Shown piece by piece: positions 62,889 to 64,000 of a stretch of DNA of 64,000 nt. The number at the start of each line of letters is the position of its first letter. The first letter of the stretch is position 1. The position numbers and the translations under genes are program-made. The stretch comes from Luidia sarsii (Eukaryota; Echinodermata; Asteroidea; Paxillosida; Luidiidae), in NCBI GenBank assembly GCA_949987565.1, contig OX465103.1, positions 10,491,149 through 10,555,148 of the forward strand, in the 5' to 3' direction. The notes below the pieces were generated by a model. The model saw nothing but the letters and a program-made list of their open reading frames with translations, was not told where the DNA came from and did not search any database.

Positions 62889-64000
62889 AAAAATATATAA
62901 CATTGAACGACCCTCACCTTTTAAATTAAAGGGCTCGGATCCCGCCGGCCCCTGAAAACAATACAAAAATAGGGTCCCTGTGTAATCACTTATGAAGAGC
63001 ACATGATTATAACCATAACTTTAATTTCATAATTGCATGTTTCACTTTTATCTTGTAGCATCCCGAATTTGTAAAGTAGAGTATCCCAAAACTAAAACAC
63101 GGGATGGTGTCCTGATGATGGAGCCAACAAAGCTACGAAGCTGTAGTCCCCATCACATCCGTAAACAGTGAGCCTTTTCTGCAGCACTCTGATAAACATC
63201 ACACATAAGCAAACACTGGTAGGTGGCTTCTTAGAAGACAACACGTGAGCTGCTCCCAACACAGAAATCGTCCATCTTCTTGTCAGTACAATTGCTGATT
63301 CGTGCTCCATCGCAACCTCGCCATCTTCAACAGCTAGATCTCCCTCTATACACACGGCAACAGATGAAAACATCCAACTCATCAGAGACAGCTGTCATTG
63401 ATTCATCATCCCAAAGGCGTCATCAGATTTTAACTCATCTGCATCACACGCTGGTCAGGACATCCTTGGATTCTCAAGTTTACTGATGTATCTTGAGCAA
63501 AAGGCGGCTTGAAAATCTGATTTTAGCCAGCTAACTCTTACATTATTGAAAAGAAGAAGAATCTATTTCAAGTTTGATTGGATAAAACATCTTTACTGAC
63601 AAACTATTTCTTTGTAACTTTAGAAGCTTAAGAAAATTACTGTATATCTCATCTTTTTAGATCAAAAATACAAGTTATTGTTATCTTTAAAAACAATTAA
63701 GAATATATAATTATAAACAAGCAAACAAAAATTTACTGGACCAGGACTTCTACAAGACATCCGATTATATTCATCCATCCAACTGACTATAAACTCTGGA
63801 TTAACACTCAAAGAGCCATTGACTTAATACAATACATAGCAAAGCATCCAAAGTGCATAGGGAATTCTTTTGCATTATTAGCTCATTTATATTGCTGTAT
63901 GCAATTATTGGTTCTTCGTATTTCGTTATCATTTTAATATTTATAAAAATTGGGGAAATTCAACGAACATAAGAAATTCAACTTCTTTTTTTCTAATGAA
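62889..64000. other. Unique AT-rich sequence, no supported gene
   Basis: Short open frames at 63092-63382 (-, 96 codons) and 63280-63486 (+, 68 codons) overlap each other on opposite strands and show no recognisable domain. The last 400 bases are strongly AT-rich. If a gene is present, its exons are too short for me to support. Confidence 0.45.

Noticed and set aside
63110..63152. Hammerhead motif beginning 'ctgatgatgg'
   Set aside because: A CUGAUGA box is present, but the pairing region has a mismatch, the second box reads GAAG instead of GAAA, and no cleavage-type GTC is placed correctly.
63092..63486. Overlapping opposite-strand open frames
   Set aside because: Both are short, overlap each other and lack any recognisable family feature.

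Overview
The window looks like animal nuclear DNA, most likely from a marine invertebrate. It is AT-rich, has no operon-like gene packing, and contains remnants of Penelope-like retroelements with hammerhead-type motifs, minisatellites and MITE-like inverted repeats. I could not assign a species from the sequence. I found no convincing intact protein-coding gene. The only clear protein homology is a decayed Penelope-like reverse transcriptase.

Bases 1 to about 57,070 form one head-to-tail satellite array that enters from the left edge. I count 52 complete units plus a truncated last one. Units come in four sizes (about 826, 990, 1152 and 1314 bp). They differ because a 162-bp core repeat is present 0, 1, 2 or 3 extra times (2, 18, 30 and 2 units respectively). 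Each unit reads: an 82-bp left segment (L), a degenerate first core, n full 162-bp cores, a right segment, then a large imperfect palindrome. The palindrome arms are outward-facing tRNA-like sequences with Pol III B-box motifs ending in T-runs. Whole groups of units are duplicated as higher-order repeats of about 2.13-2.14, 3.13, 3.45, 4.26 and 4.44 kb, showing recent local amplification.

At the right edge the last unit is cut down to L, two cores and an inverted copy of L, giving a 560-bp inverted-repeat-bounded element (56596-57155). Beyond it lie strongly diverged core copies (57156-57852). One of these is split by a 177-bp insertion that carries two head-to-head hammerhead-like motifs and is flanked by a 13-bp target-site duplication.

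From 57,853 to 64,000 the DNA is mostly unique. It includes a CpG-rich inverted segment (58.4 kb), a 22/66-bp minisatellite (59.25-59.79 kb), a deleted and frameshifted Penelope-like element between inverted terminal repeats (59.91-60.92 kb), a 298-bp tandem triplication (60.98-61.86 kb), a MITE-like element (62.44-62.61 kb) and short simple repeats.

The most interesting object is the array. It combines a transposon-like element with a variable 162-bp core (an architecture resembling bivalve pearl and Helentron-associated elements) with a divergent pair of tRNA-like modules, amplified into a 57-kb nested satellite.
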